Source: Rhizobium sp. BT04 (GTDB lineage Bacteria; Pseudomonadota; Alphaproteobacteria; Rhizobiales; Rhizobiaceae). Taken from it: 64,000 nt of DNA. The stretch is taken from the NCBI RefSeq assembly GCF_030053135.1, contig NZ_CP125652.1:2929001-2993000 (forward strand). The letters run 5' to 3'. Of this stretch, positions 1-8,600 are shown piece after piece; position 1 is the first letter of the stretch; every line of letters begins with the position of its first letter. The notes under the pieces are model-generated. The model saw nothing but the letters and a program-made list of their open reading frames with translations, was not told where the DNA came from and did no database searches. The translations under genes were made by a program, and so were the position numbers.

Positions 1-816
1 GGTGAGATCTCCAAGAAGTTCTCGCCGAAGATCGGCCAGCAGGGCTGCATCGTCATCGACAATTCGTCGGCCTGGCGTTACGATGCCGACGTGCCGCTGA
101 TCGTGCCGGAAGTGAACCCGGATGCCATCAGCCAGTTCACCAAGCGCAACATCATCGCCAATCCGAATTGCTCGACCGCCCAGCTGGTGGTGGCGCTGAA
201 GCCGTTGCACGACTTCGCCAAGATCAAGCGCGTCGTCATCTCGACCTACCAGTCGGTCTCCGGCGCCGGCAAGGACGGCATGGACGAGCTGTTCAACCAG
301 ACGCGCGCCGTCTTCGTCGCCGATCCGATCGAGAACAAGAAGTTCACCAAGCGTATCGCCTTCAACGTCATCCCGCACATCGACGTCTTCATGGAGGACG
401 GCTACACCAAGGAAGAGTGGAAGGTGCTGGCCGAGACGAAGAAGATGCTCGACCCGAAGATCAAGGTGACCTGCACGGCGGTGCGCGTGCCGGTCTTCAT
501 CGGCCATTCGGAATCGGTCAACATCGAGTTCGAAAACGAGATCACCGCCGACCAGGCCCGCGACATCCTGCGCGATGCGCCAGGTTGCCTCGTCATCGAC
601 AAGCGCGAGAACGGCGGCTACATCACGCCTTATGAATCCGCCGGCGAGGATGCGACCTACATCTCGCGCATCCGAGAAGATGCGACGGTTGAAAACGGCC
701 TCAACATCTGGGTGGTTTCCGACAATCTGCGCAAGGGTGCGGCATTGAACGCCATCCAGATCGCCGAGCTGCTCGTCAATCGCGGCCTTGTCAAGCCGCG
801 CAAGCATGCCGCCTGA
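1..816 (+). CDS. asd: Aspartate-semialdehyde dehydrogenase, 5' end missing
   Basis: Catalyses the NADPH-dependent reduction of aspartyl phosphate to aspartate semialdehyde, the branch point to lysine/diaminopimelate, threonine and methionine. The reading frame is open from base 1, so the N-terminal NADP-binding part lies outside the window; 271 codons plus stop remain. The catalytic-cysteine motif NPNCST is visible (Cys codon 169-171), followed by a typical dimerisation domain with the HSESVNIEFE stretch and a normal C-terminus. It is followed by an intrinsic terminator, so it looks like the end of its transcription unit. Family identity is clear; the true start cannot be seen. Confidence 0.95.
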   Translation, partial: GEISKKFSPKIGQQGCIVIDNSSAWRYDADVPLIVPEVNPDAISQFTKRNIIANPNCSTAQLVVALKPLHDFAKIKRVVISTYQSVSGAGKDGMDELFNQTRAVFVADPIENKKFTKRIAFNVIPHIDVFMEDGYTKEEWKVLAETKKMLDPKIKVTCTAVRVPVFIGHSESVNIEFENEITADQARDILRDAPGCLVIDKRENGGYITPYESAGEDATYISRIREDATVENGLNIWVVSDNLRKGAALNAIQIAELLVNRGLVKPRKHAA

Positions 817-841
817 CACCATTTGTAAACCATAATGTGTT

Positions 842-871
842 AAAGCCCTGCTGATGAAGGCAGGGCTTTTT
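842..871 (+). terminator. Intrinsic terminator after asd
   Basis: An 8-bp perfect stem (AGCCCTGC at 844-851 pairing with GCAGGGCT at 860-867) with an 8-nt loop, followed by a T run, 28 bases after the asd stop. This is a classic rho-independent terminator for the rightward transcript. Confidence 0.85.
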
Positions 872-963
872 GCCGAGCCGTAGGCGCCCTTATCCATAAG
901 CGCTGACTCAAAGGTGATCGTGACAAGGTCGCTTTCGGCTGGCATTCTGCCCGGCGTCAAGCC

Positions 964-1068
964 AAGCTATGCCGCCTGAAACCGTGCAGCGGTTTTGGGA
1001 CAACGGCAGGAACAGAACGAAGATTTAGGGCGCGTCGCATGGCTCCGATCGGCCGCGGCGCGCTTCAG
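964..1068. repeat. Mosaic intergenic repeat, copy 1 (diverged)
   Basis: Shares the block GTGCAGCGGTTTTG, then a CAACG segment, an AAGA(T/C)TTA-like segment and a right end GCGCGCTTCAG with the best copies at 21196-21300 and 58202-58305. The left end is diverged (GCTATGCCGCC instead of GAGCATGTCGC). It lies just upstream of the lytic transglycosylase gene, so that gene's promoter or leader must overlap or follow the repeat. Confidence 0.6.
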
Positions 1069-1090
1069 CAGACCGGAAGCGGGGTTTCTC

Positions 1091-1915
1091 ATGCGCATGA
1101 CAACATTCCTTCTGGCCGCGTTAACGACAGCCGGCGTCCTCCACGCGCTGCCGGCAGCGGCCCAGGGCGCCCAATGCGGCAACAATAGCAGCGGTTTCAC
1201 CGCATGGGTCGCCGACTTCAAGGAGGAAGCGGCGGCAAATGGGGTCAGCCGTTCGGTCCTCGACCGCGCCTTCGCCAACGTCAATTACAACAAACCGACG
1301 ATCGCCGCCGACCGCGGCCAGAAGAGCTTCAAACTCTCCTTCGACGCTTTCATGCAGAAGCGCGGCGGTGCCACCGTCATCTCCCGCGGCCGTTCGATGA
1401 AGGCCGCCAACCAGGCACTTTTTGCCTCGATCGAGCGCCGTTTCGGCGTTCCTGCCGGCCCGCTGATCGCGATCTGGGGCATGGAGACCGGTTTCGGCAG
1501 CTATATGGGCAACCAGCATACGCTGTCGGCTGTTTCGACCCTTGCCTATGACTGCCGTCGTTCGGATTATTTCACCGACCAGCTCTATGCCGCGCTCCAG
1601 CTCGTCTCCGAGGGTTATCTCAGCCCGCAGGCGAAGGGCGCTGCCCATGGTGAAATCGGCCAGACGCAGTTCCTGCCGCGAAATGTCGTACGTTTCGGCG
1701 CCGACGGCGACGGCGACGGCCGCGTCGACATGGTCGGTTCCCGCGCCGATGCCCTGGCCTCGACGGCGAATTTCCTCAAAGGCCACGGCTGGCGCGCCGG
1801 CGCCGGTTATCAGCCGGGTGAGCCGAATTTCGTCGCCATCCAGGGCTGGAACGCCGCCAGCGTCTATCAGCAGGCAATCGCCTATATCGGCCAGCAGATC
1901 GACGCCGGCAGATAG
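1091..1915 (+). CDS. Lytic murein transglycosylase (MltB/SLT_2-like), secreted
   Basis: Cleaves the MurNAc-GlcNAc bond of peptidoglycan with formation of 1,6-anhydro ends, in the periplasm. The 274-residue product starts with a signal peptide (MRMTTFLLAALTTAGVLHAL, cleavage near PAAAQG). The catalytic glutamate is in IWGMETGFG (about residue 132), and the family GEIGQTQFLP motif and an aspartate-rich DGDGDGR loop follow. A longer frame begins at 995, but the ATG at 1091 gives the signal peptide directly at the N-terminus. The stop codon is formed by the first bases of the adjoining repeat. No peptidoglycan-binding domain is visible at the C-terminus. Confidence 0.88.
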   Translation: MRMTTFLLAALTTAGVLHALPAAAQGAQCGNNSSGFTAWVADFKEEAAANGVSRSVLDRAFANVNYNKPTIAADRGQKSFKLSFDAFMQKRGGATVISRGRSMKAANQALFASIERRFGVPAGPLIAIWGMETGFGSYMGNQHTLSAVSTLAYDCRRSDYFTDQLYAALQLVSEGYLSPQAKGAAHGEIGQTQFLPRNVVRFGADGDGDGRVDMVGSRADALASTANFLKGHGWRAGAGYQPGEPNFVAIQGWNAASVYQQAIAYIGQQIDAGR

Positions 1916-1985
1916 TGCATGTCGCCTGGGGCGTGCGCAGCGGTTCCGGGATAACGACATGCATAAAACAAAAGGCCTTTAAGCC
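1913..1985. repeat. Mosaic intergenic repeat, copy 2 (left half only)
   Basis: TAGTGCATGTCGCC, GTGCGCAGCGGTTCCGGGAT and AACGACATGC match the left half of the repeat at 21196-21300; the right half is absent and replaced by a short palindrome (AAAGGCCTTT) and the terminator. The first three bases of the repeat are the stop codon of the lytic transglycosylase gene. Confidence 0.65.
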
Positions 1986-2005
1986 TTCGTCAGCACCAAT
2001 ACGCG

Positions 2006-2033
2006 AAAACGCCGCTGCGATATGCGGCGTTTT
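2006..2033. terminator. Bidirectional terminator between convergent genes
   Basis: A 10-bp perfect stem (AAAACGCCGC at 2006-2015, GCGGCGTTTT at 2024-2033) gives an A-run/T-run on both strands. It sits between the lytic transglycosylase (rightward) and the GGDEF gene (leftward) and touches the stop codon of the latter. Confidence 0.8.
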
Positions 2034-3653
2034 TCATATGCGGGAATCAAAGCCGCTGCCGGAGGCCGTCTTGCGGCGCTCCTCCTGCGCCGGCACGGTC
2101 GGCCCCGAAACGACGCAGTTGCGGCCGGAGGCCTTGGCGGCGTAGAGCGCCAGATCGGCGCGTTTGACCAGATCCTCGAAGTTCCGGTTGGCGGCTTCAT
2201 TTGCCCGGCCGGCGCATCCGAAACTCGCCGTCACCTTGAGCACATCGCCGCTCGGCAAGGGGATTTCCGCCGCCTCGATCGCCAGCCGCACACGCTCGGC
2301 AACGATGGCGGCATCGTCGGGCGTCGAATCCGGCAGAAGCGCCAGGAACTCCTCCCCGCCGTGGCGCACCAGCAGATCGAAGGAACGGAAATTCTCGCGC
2401 GCAACGCCTGCGACCTGCCGGAGCACGGCATCGCCGGCATCATGGCCGTTGAGATCGTTGATCTTCTTGAAATGATCGAGGTCGAAGAGCACGACGGAGA
2501 TCCAGCGCGACCCGTGCTCGGCCTGTGTGAGAAGCGCCGATGCGGCGACCTCGAAGCCGCGCCTGTTGTAAAGGCCGGTCAGAAGGTCTGTCTGAGCGGC
2601 ATTGCGCAACTCGCCCACCAGCGTCTCGCGATCGCGCGTCAGCCGGTCGATCAGGCGCAGGCCTCTTGACGCCAGCACCATGACCAATGTCGCGAGAATC
2701 AGCAGGCCGGCGCACAGCGCCAGGATCCGCGTCAAGTGGAGGTGCGAGCGCGTCGAAAGGCTTTCGCCGGTCTCGTGAATATCGTTTGCGGCCTCGACCA
2801 TCTTCTTCTGCAGGAAGGTCATGCGTTCGCTCTGCGCGGCGGCCCAGATATCGCGCACTTCACGCGTTGGCCGCGATCCGGCAAGGATGGCATCGGTGAT
2901 CGCATTCGCCTTCACCTGGTCGCTGCGACCAAGATAGGCAACGATGTCGCCCACGATCGCCGCTGCCGAATGAAAGACCATGTGGTCCATGCCCTCACCG
3001 AGCATGACCTTGCCCTGCACGAAAAGCTCCACCGGAAATCTGGTGGAAACGCCGTGATCGAGGTAGCGGGTGCCGACACCGGTAATCAGCCTTTCGCCGT
3101 AATAGGTCAGCAGGATGCCCATCAGCTGGTTGGATTTCTCAAGCAGTACCGGATCGCTGATCAGTGGTGAAAGCGCATCGACGACGGCAAGCTGCGTGAG
3201 AGCCGCATACCAGTAGATGGAACCGGGATCGCTGCCGGCATAACGGCCCTGGTCGACGGCACTGCGCGCGGCGATGATACGGCTATAGGCAAGGCTGAGA
3301 ATTGATAATTCGCTGACGAGGCCCTCGTCGAGCGTATCGCGGGAGGGCAGGCTGGCATAAAAAGCGAGGCGCTCGCGATCGAGCGTCACCCGGCTTCGTT
3401 GCATGTCGGCGGCAGTCACGCTGGTCGGACGTGCGAGGTAGAGGCGGGTGGCGCCGATTTCACTCAGGATTTCTGTGGCGGCGATCGACCCGCCGCGGGC
3501 AAGCACATCGGCGAATTGCCGGTCCTTCTCGAGATCCCTGTACTGCCTGACTGAAGTCCGTATGACGATGACGCCTTCAATGAGCATGAAGACGAAGGGC
3601 AGCATAATGGCGGCCAGGATAACCTTTTTGATGGTTTCGAACTTCATCGCCAA
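2034..3653 (-). CDS. Membrane-bound GGDEF protein, probable diguanylate cyclase
   Basis: Predicted to make cyclic di-GMP from two GTP. The 539-residue protein has an N-terminal membrane helix (about residues 10-32), a roughly 275-residue extracytoplasmic region with no domain I recognise, a second membrane helix (about 309-330) and a C-terminal GGDEF domain. The active-site motif is GGEEF (432-436), compatible with activity. An RxxD product-inhibition site (RSFD, 423-426) sits the canonical five residues upstream. The loop between the helices is probably a periplasmic sensor. A second ATG lies two codons after the chosen start and would change little. Carbonic anhydrase lies upstream on the same strand, 89 bases away; I see no functional tie. 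Confidence 0.9.
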   Translation of the reverse strand: MAMKFETIKKVILAAIMLPFVFMLIEGVIVIRTSVRQYRDLEKDRQFADVLARGGSIAATEILSEIGATRLYLARPTSVTAADMQRSRVTLDRERLAFYASLPSRDTLDEGLVSELSILSLAYSRIIAARSAVDQGRYAGSDPGSIYWYAALTQLAVVDALSPLISDPVLLEKSNQLMGILLTYYGERLITGVGTRYLDHGVSTRFPVELFVQGKVMLGEGMDHMVFHSAAAIVGDIVAYLGRSDQVKANAITDAILAGSRPTREVRDIWAAAQSERMTFLQKKMVEAANDIHETGESLSTRSHLHLTRILALCAGLLILATLVMVLASRGLRLIDRLTRDRETLVGELRNAAQTDLLTGLYNRRGFEVAASALLTQAEHGSRWISVVLFDLDHFKKINDLNGHDAGDAVLRQVAGVARENFRSFDLLVRHGGEEFLALLPDSTPDDAAIVAERVRLAIEAAEIPLPSGDVLKVTASFGCAGRANEAANRNFEDLVKRADLALYAAKASGRNCVVSGPTVPAQEERRKTASGSGFDSRI

Positions 3654-3742
3654 TCGCCACGGTGATCAAAATGTCGGTCGTGTGCGACCAATTGCCGGCA
3701 GCTTAGCAACAATTCTTAAAAAACTGATAAACCAGCCTATCC

Positions 3743-4384
3743 CTAGATCTCGGGACGAATGAAGTCGCGTGTCTCGGCGTCCATGACCCACAGTTCACCT
3801 GTAGAGATGTCGAACCAGGCGCCGTGAAGATGCATTTTTCCTGCGTCCTCAAGCGCCTTGATATCGGGGAAGGTTCTGAGATTGTTGATCGAATTGCGGA
3901 TGGAGACACGCTCCAGCGCCGTCTGCCGCTCAGCGGCCGTCATCACGTCGTTGCTCTGGATCTGCTCGGCGGCGGGCTTGACCAGCGACATCCAGCGGCC
4001 GATGAAATCGCCGGGCGACAACGGCTCGGCATTCGGGTCGAGTGCAGCGCGAATGCCGCCGCAACGGCCATGACCCATCACGACGATATCCGAGACCTTC
4101 AACGCCTGCACCGCAAATTCGAGCGCGGCCGAGGTCGAATGAAAATGACCGTCCGGCTCATAAGGCGGCACCATGTTGGCGACGTTGCGGATGACGAAGA
4201 GTTCGCCCGGGCCGGCATCGAAGATTAACTCCGGTGCTGCGCGCGAGTCCGAACAGGCAACGACCAGCGTATGGGGACTCTGACCGTTTTCGGCAAGCTG
4301 CCGATACCTGTCGCGGGCGTCTGCATAACGCCCGTTCATGAAGTTGCGGTAGCCGTCCAGAAGTGGTGTTGGAAAACGCTGCAT
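3743..4384 (-). CDS. Beta-class carbonic anhydrase
   Basis: Interconverts CO2 and bicarbonate with a zinc ion in the cytoplasm. Zinc ligands and the catalytic pair are all present: ACSDSR (Cys44, Asp46, Arg48) and MGHGRCGG (His105, Cys108). Length is 213 residues, normal for the family. The frame is open to a GTG at 4429, but the ATG at 4384 (AGAAGG just upstream) matches the usual MxRFPxxLLxGYRxF start of the family, so I chose it. It lies in the same direction as pdxY, 72 bases downstream of it. Bicarbonate feeds acetyl-CoA carboxylase and other carboxylases. Confidence 0.9.
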   Translation of the reverse strand: MQRFPTPLLDGYRNFMNGRYADARDRYRQLAENGQSPHTLVVACSDSRAAPELIFDAGPGELFVIRNVANMVPPYEPDGHFHSTSAALEFAVQALKVSDIVVMGHGRCGGIRAALDPNAEPLSPGDFIGRWMSLVKPAAEQIQSNDVMTAAERQTALERVSIRNSINNLRTFPDIKALEDAGKMHLHGAWFDISTGELWVMDAETRDFIRPEI

Positions 4385-4456
4385 GCCTTCTGGATTAGCG
4401 CGGGCGGAAGACAAGATCAACTGCTGCACCGCAAAATGCCTGCATCGGCAAATGCG

Positions 4457-5332
4457 TCATTTTTTCCGCCGCTGCGCCGGGTGCACAAGCCGGCGCATCT
4501 GCACCATGGCCATCGGCGTCGAAAGGCTGGATGCATCGCTTGCCAGCATCAACTCGTTGCTGCCGCGCTTGACGGCGCGCGCCAGCACCTCGAAGACGCT
4601 GGCCGTGGCAAGTTGCAGCGCCTTTTCGTCCTCCAGACCGGAAAGCAGACGCGACAGGAAGACCGCGGCGAGCAGGTCGCCGAGACCGTTCGGCGGATTT
4701 TCGACGACGCGGTGTTCGGCCAGAAGCGCGTGCCGGCCGGAAAGATAGAGATTGCCGGTACCGCCAGCCATCATCGGCACGGCCGAAGTCACGAGCATAC
4801 GCGACGGCCCGAGCGCCAGCGCCGCCTCCATGATCGCACTGTTGTCTTCGAGGGCTGCGCCCGAAAGCCATGCGAGCTCGTAGCGGTTCGGCGTCGCCAG
4901 CGAGGCGAGCGGAATGAGATGATCGCGAATGGCCTCGGCGGTCGCTTCCGGCACGTAGAGGCCGCCGAGATCGCCCATGACGGGATCGCAGACATAGGTG
5001 AGCTCGGGATTATTCTGCCTGAGCGCAGCGATCAGCCGGGCGACGGAGCGTGCCTGGGCGGCATTGCCGAAATAACCCGAAAGCACCGCCTTGACTTCGC
5101 CGATCCATGGCGCGCGGATCAGATCGTCGATCGCCGCGTCGAAATCGGCTTCCGCAAATGTCAGCCGCGTCGAGCGGCCGTGGCCGGGATGCCAGGGCAG
5201 CACCACGGTCGGCAGGGCCCAGACCGGATGACCGAGCGTCTCCAGCGCAAAGACAGCCGCGCGGTTTCCGACCGAACCACGCACCACATGGCTGGAGATG
5301 ACGATGACTGCGCCCGCTGCATTTTCCGACAT
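4457..5332 (-). CDS. pdxY: Pyridoxal kinase
   Basis: Phosphorylates pyridoxal to pyridoxal 5'-phosphate in vitamin B6 salvage. The 291-residue product is of the ribokinase-like PdxK/PdxY family: an N-terminal SSHVVRGSVGNRA segment, CDPVMGD in the middle (DPVMGD is the family signature), TPNRYELAWLSG and a late GLGDLLAAVFLSRLL anion-hole/catalytic-base region (the family GTGD motif appears here as GLGD). It is divergent from the glutamate dehydrogenase gene across a 276-base gap. Identity at the family level is strong; pyridoxal versus pyridoxine preference cannot be read from sequence. Confidence 0.88.
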   Translation of the reverse strand: MSENAAGAVIVISSHVVRGSVGNRAAVFALETLGHPVWALPTVVLPWHPGHGRSTRLTFAEADFDAAIDDLIRAPWIGEVKAVLSGYFGNAAQARSVARLIAALRQNNPELTYVCDPVMGDLGGLYVPEATAEAIRDHLIPLASLATPNRYELAWLSGAALEDNSAIMEAALALGPSRMLVTSAVPMMAGGTGNLYLSGRHALLAEHRVVENPPNGLGDLLAAVFLSRLLSGLEDEKALQLATASVFEVLARAVKRGSNELMLASDASSLSTPMAMVQMRRLVHPAQRRKK

Positions 5333-5608
5333 GATATCAAGGTCCGAATGATGATGGCGTTTGATGATCTTTTTGACGCCACGCTGTCAACCATTCTTCA
5401 CGTGAGCATGGAAATGTGCGGCGAAGCGAAAAGTCGGAAGAAGGGCCGTCCCGTTCGTTTTGGCCACGAAAGCGGAAAAATCTCTAACGATTTCCCATTT
5501 TCGGCGTCAAAAAGCACCAAAACTATCCTTCAGGCCGCTATTTTAGAGATTTTTTCGAGGAATCTTCTGCTAGCTTGCAGAAAATCAGTCTATTGCGGGA
5601 GGCGATCC
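5333..5608. promoter_or_regulatory. Divergent pdxY / glutamate dehydrogenase intergenic region
   Basis: 276 bases with no gene. It is more AT-rich than its neighbours in its right half and contains two inverted repeats: 12-bp arms AAAAATCTCTAA (5476-5487) and TTAGAGATTTTT (5543-5554), and TTCTGC-N6-GCAGAA (5565-5582), the latter 26 bases before the dehydrogenase start. A GGGAGG ribosome-binding site is at 5598-5603. I read it as the promoter and operator region of the dehydrogenase; which protein binds is unknown. Confidence 0.5.
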
Positions 5609-8600
5609 ATGGCTGCCAGAAACAATCCGAAACGGGAAAAGCAGATCGAAGGTGCGCGCAAGATCGCCAAGGCGACCGGCGAGGCCCATCTCGATCCGGA
5701 AATCCTTTTCGGTCGGGCCAGCAACGACGATCTCGAACTCTATACGGCTGAGATGCTCGCGCTCTCCGCCGTGCATTCCGCCAAGGAACTCGCCGCCTGG
5801 AACGGCAAGGCGCCGCGCGTCAGCATCAACACCATTGCCGACGTCACGCCTGACGGCATCGCCGTCTCGGTGCTTTCGGTCACCGATCGGAACATGCCCT
5901 TCCTCTATGAATCGGTCATGGGGGAGGTGACGAGCACCCACCGCGACCTGTTCATGGCCGTGCATCCCATCCTGGTGATCGAAAAAGGCAAGCCGCCCGC
6001 GCTTTATTCCGCCGATCACCCGAGCGATCCGGCCGCGCGCGTCAGCCACATCCAGCTCCATATCGCCCCGCTCAATTCCGCCCAGGCCGCCGATCTCGTC
6101 AAGCGTATCGAAGCCGTGCTGGAACAGGTCCGCCTGTCGGTCTCCGACTGGAAGCCGATGCTCTCCAAGCTCGATGGAGTGATCGCCGAGCTTTCGGCCA
6201 ACGGCGCCGGCCGCAGGAAGGCCGAACACGCCGAGGCGATCGCCTTCCTGACCTGGCTGCGCGACGAGAATTTCACCTTCCTCGGCATGCGCGAATATGT
6301 CTATTCAGGCAAGGGTTCCGACGCCAAGGTCGAGCGCGACAAAGGCGCCGGCCTCGGCATCCTCTCCAACCCCGATGTTCTCGTGCTGCGCACCGGCAAG
6401 GACGCCGTGACCACGACACCGGAGATCCTCGCCTTCCTCGACGGGCCTGATTTCCTGATCGTCACCAAGGCGAACGTGAAATCGATCGTCCATCGTCGCG
6501 CCTATATGGATTATGTCGGCGTCAAGCGTTTCGACGCTGAGGGCAATGTCACCGGCGAGCTGCGCATCGTCGGCCTTTTCACCTCGACGGCCTATACTTC
6601 GCTCGCCGCAGAAATCCCGCTGCTTCGCTCCAAGATCGAGAAGGTGAAGGAGCATTTCGGCTTCGATCCGATGAGCCATTCCGGCCGCATGCTCGACAAC
6701 ACGCTGGAATCCTATCCGCGCGACGACCTATTCCAGATCGATACGGCGCTGCTTGCGAGCTTTGCCGAACAGATCAACGATCTGGCCGACCGGCCGCGCG
6801 TACGCGCCCTGCCGCGAATCGACCATTTCGACCGCTTCGTCTCGGTGATCGTCTACGTGCCGCGTGAGGAATATGATTCGATCGTGCGCGAGCGCATCGG
6901 TGCCTATCTGAAGACCGTCTATGACGGCCGCGTCTCCGCCTATTACCCGGCTTTCCCGGAAGGCGGCGTGGCGCGCGTGCATTTCATCATCGGCCGCTCC
7001 GGCGGCAAGACGCCACGCATTCCGCAGGCAAAGCTCGAGCAGGTGATCCGCGAAATCACCGCCCGCTGGGACGATCGTTTCGAGGCTCTCGCCGGCGCCA
7101 AGGCGCCGAAGATATCGGTCGACCAGGCCTTCCAGGATTCCTTCACTCCGGAGGAAACCGTGGCCGACCTCGCCGATATCGGCGCCTGCGCCGCCGGCGA
7201 GCCGCTCCGCATCCAGTTCTATCATCGCCAGGAAGAACAAGGCCGTACCCTCTCGCTGAAGATCTTCCACGCCGGCGGCCAGCTGGCGCTGTCGCGCCGC
7301 GTACCGCTTCTTGAGAATCTCGGCTTCAATGTCGTCAGCGAACGCACCTTCGACATCGGGGTTCCGGCCGCTGACGGAGAAATGAAACTCGTCGTGCTGC
7401 ACGATATGGAGCTCGAGACCCGCAACGGCGGCGAAATCGATCTGCAGCGCTACGGCGCCGCCCTGGAAGAAGCCTTTGTCGCCGCCTTCGCCGGCACGAT
7501 CGACAATGACAGCTTCAACCGGCTGATCCTTTCGGCCGGGCTCTCGGCGCGCGAGACGAATGTGCTGCGCGCTTATGCCCGCTATCTCCGCCAGGCCGGC
7601 ATCGCTTATTCGCAGGATTATATCGCAACGACGCTCGACAAATATCCCGATGTCGCCGCCGCCATTTTCCAGCTGTTCCATAACACGCTTGACACCAGGC
7701 TTTCGGAGAAGGCCCGCGTCAAGAAGCTTGCCGAACTGCACCAGGCGATCGAAGCCGAGCTTGCCGACGTGCCGAGCCTTGACGACGACCGTATCCTGCG
7801 CCGCTACGTCAATATCGTCGATGCGACGCTGCGCACCAATTATTTCCAGAAGAACCCGGACGGCTCGCCGAAGCCGATGCTGGCCTTCAAGCTCGATCCG
7901 CACCTGGTAGACGGGTTGCCGGAGCCGAAACCCTTCCGCGAAATGTTCGTTTACGGCGTCGAAGTCGAAGGCGTGCACCTGCGCTTCGGCAAGGTGGCGC
8001 GCGGCGGCCTGCGCTGGTCGGATCGCGCCGAGGATTACCGCACCGAGGTGCTCGGCCTGGTCAAGGCCCAGCAGGTGAAGAACGCGGTCATCGTGCCGGT
8101 CGGCGCCAAGGGCGGATTCTATCCGAAGAAGCTTCCCGTCGGCGGCAGCCGCGACGAGATCTTCAATGCCGGCCGCGAGGCCTACAAGACCTATATCCGC
8201 ACGCTGCTGTCGATCACCGACAATATATCGGGCGCCGATATCGTGCCGCCGAAGGATACGGTCAGGCTCGACGGCGACGACCCCTATTTCGTCGTCGCTG
8301 CCGACAAGGGCACAGCAACCTTTTCCGACACCGCCAATGCGCTGGCGCAGGAAGCCGGCTTCTGGCTGGACGACGCCTTCGCCTCCGGCGGCTCGGCCGG
8401 TTACGACCACAAGAAGATGGGCATCACCGCTCGTGGCGCCTGGGAAACCGTGAAACGGCATTTCCGCGAAATGGACATCGATATCCAGACGACGCCCTTC
8501 ACCGTCGCCGGCGTCGGCGACATGTCGGGCGACGTCTTCGGCAACGGCATGCTGCTCTCTCCGAAGATCAGGCTCATCGCCGCCTTCGATCACCGCGACA

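Noticed and set aside
5396..5406. TTCACGTGAG as a possible fifth parS site near 5.4 kb
   Set aside because: Only the central CACGTG and adjacent bases match; the outer half-sites differ at about six of sixteen positions.
4271..5608. N-terminal extension of the glutamate dehydrogenase frame back to 4271
   Set aside because: The extra 446 codons are antisense to pdxY and carbonic anhydrase, are not family-like, and ATG 5609 has a clear ribosome-binding site and family N-terminus.
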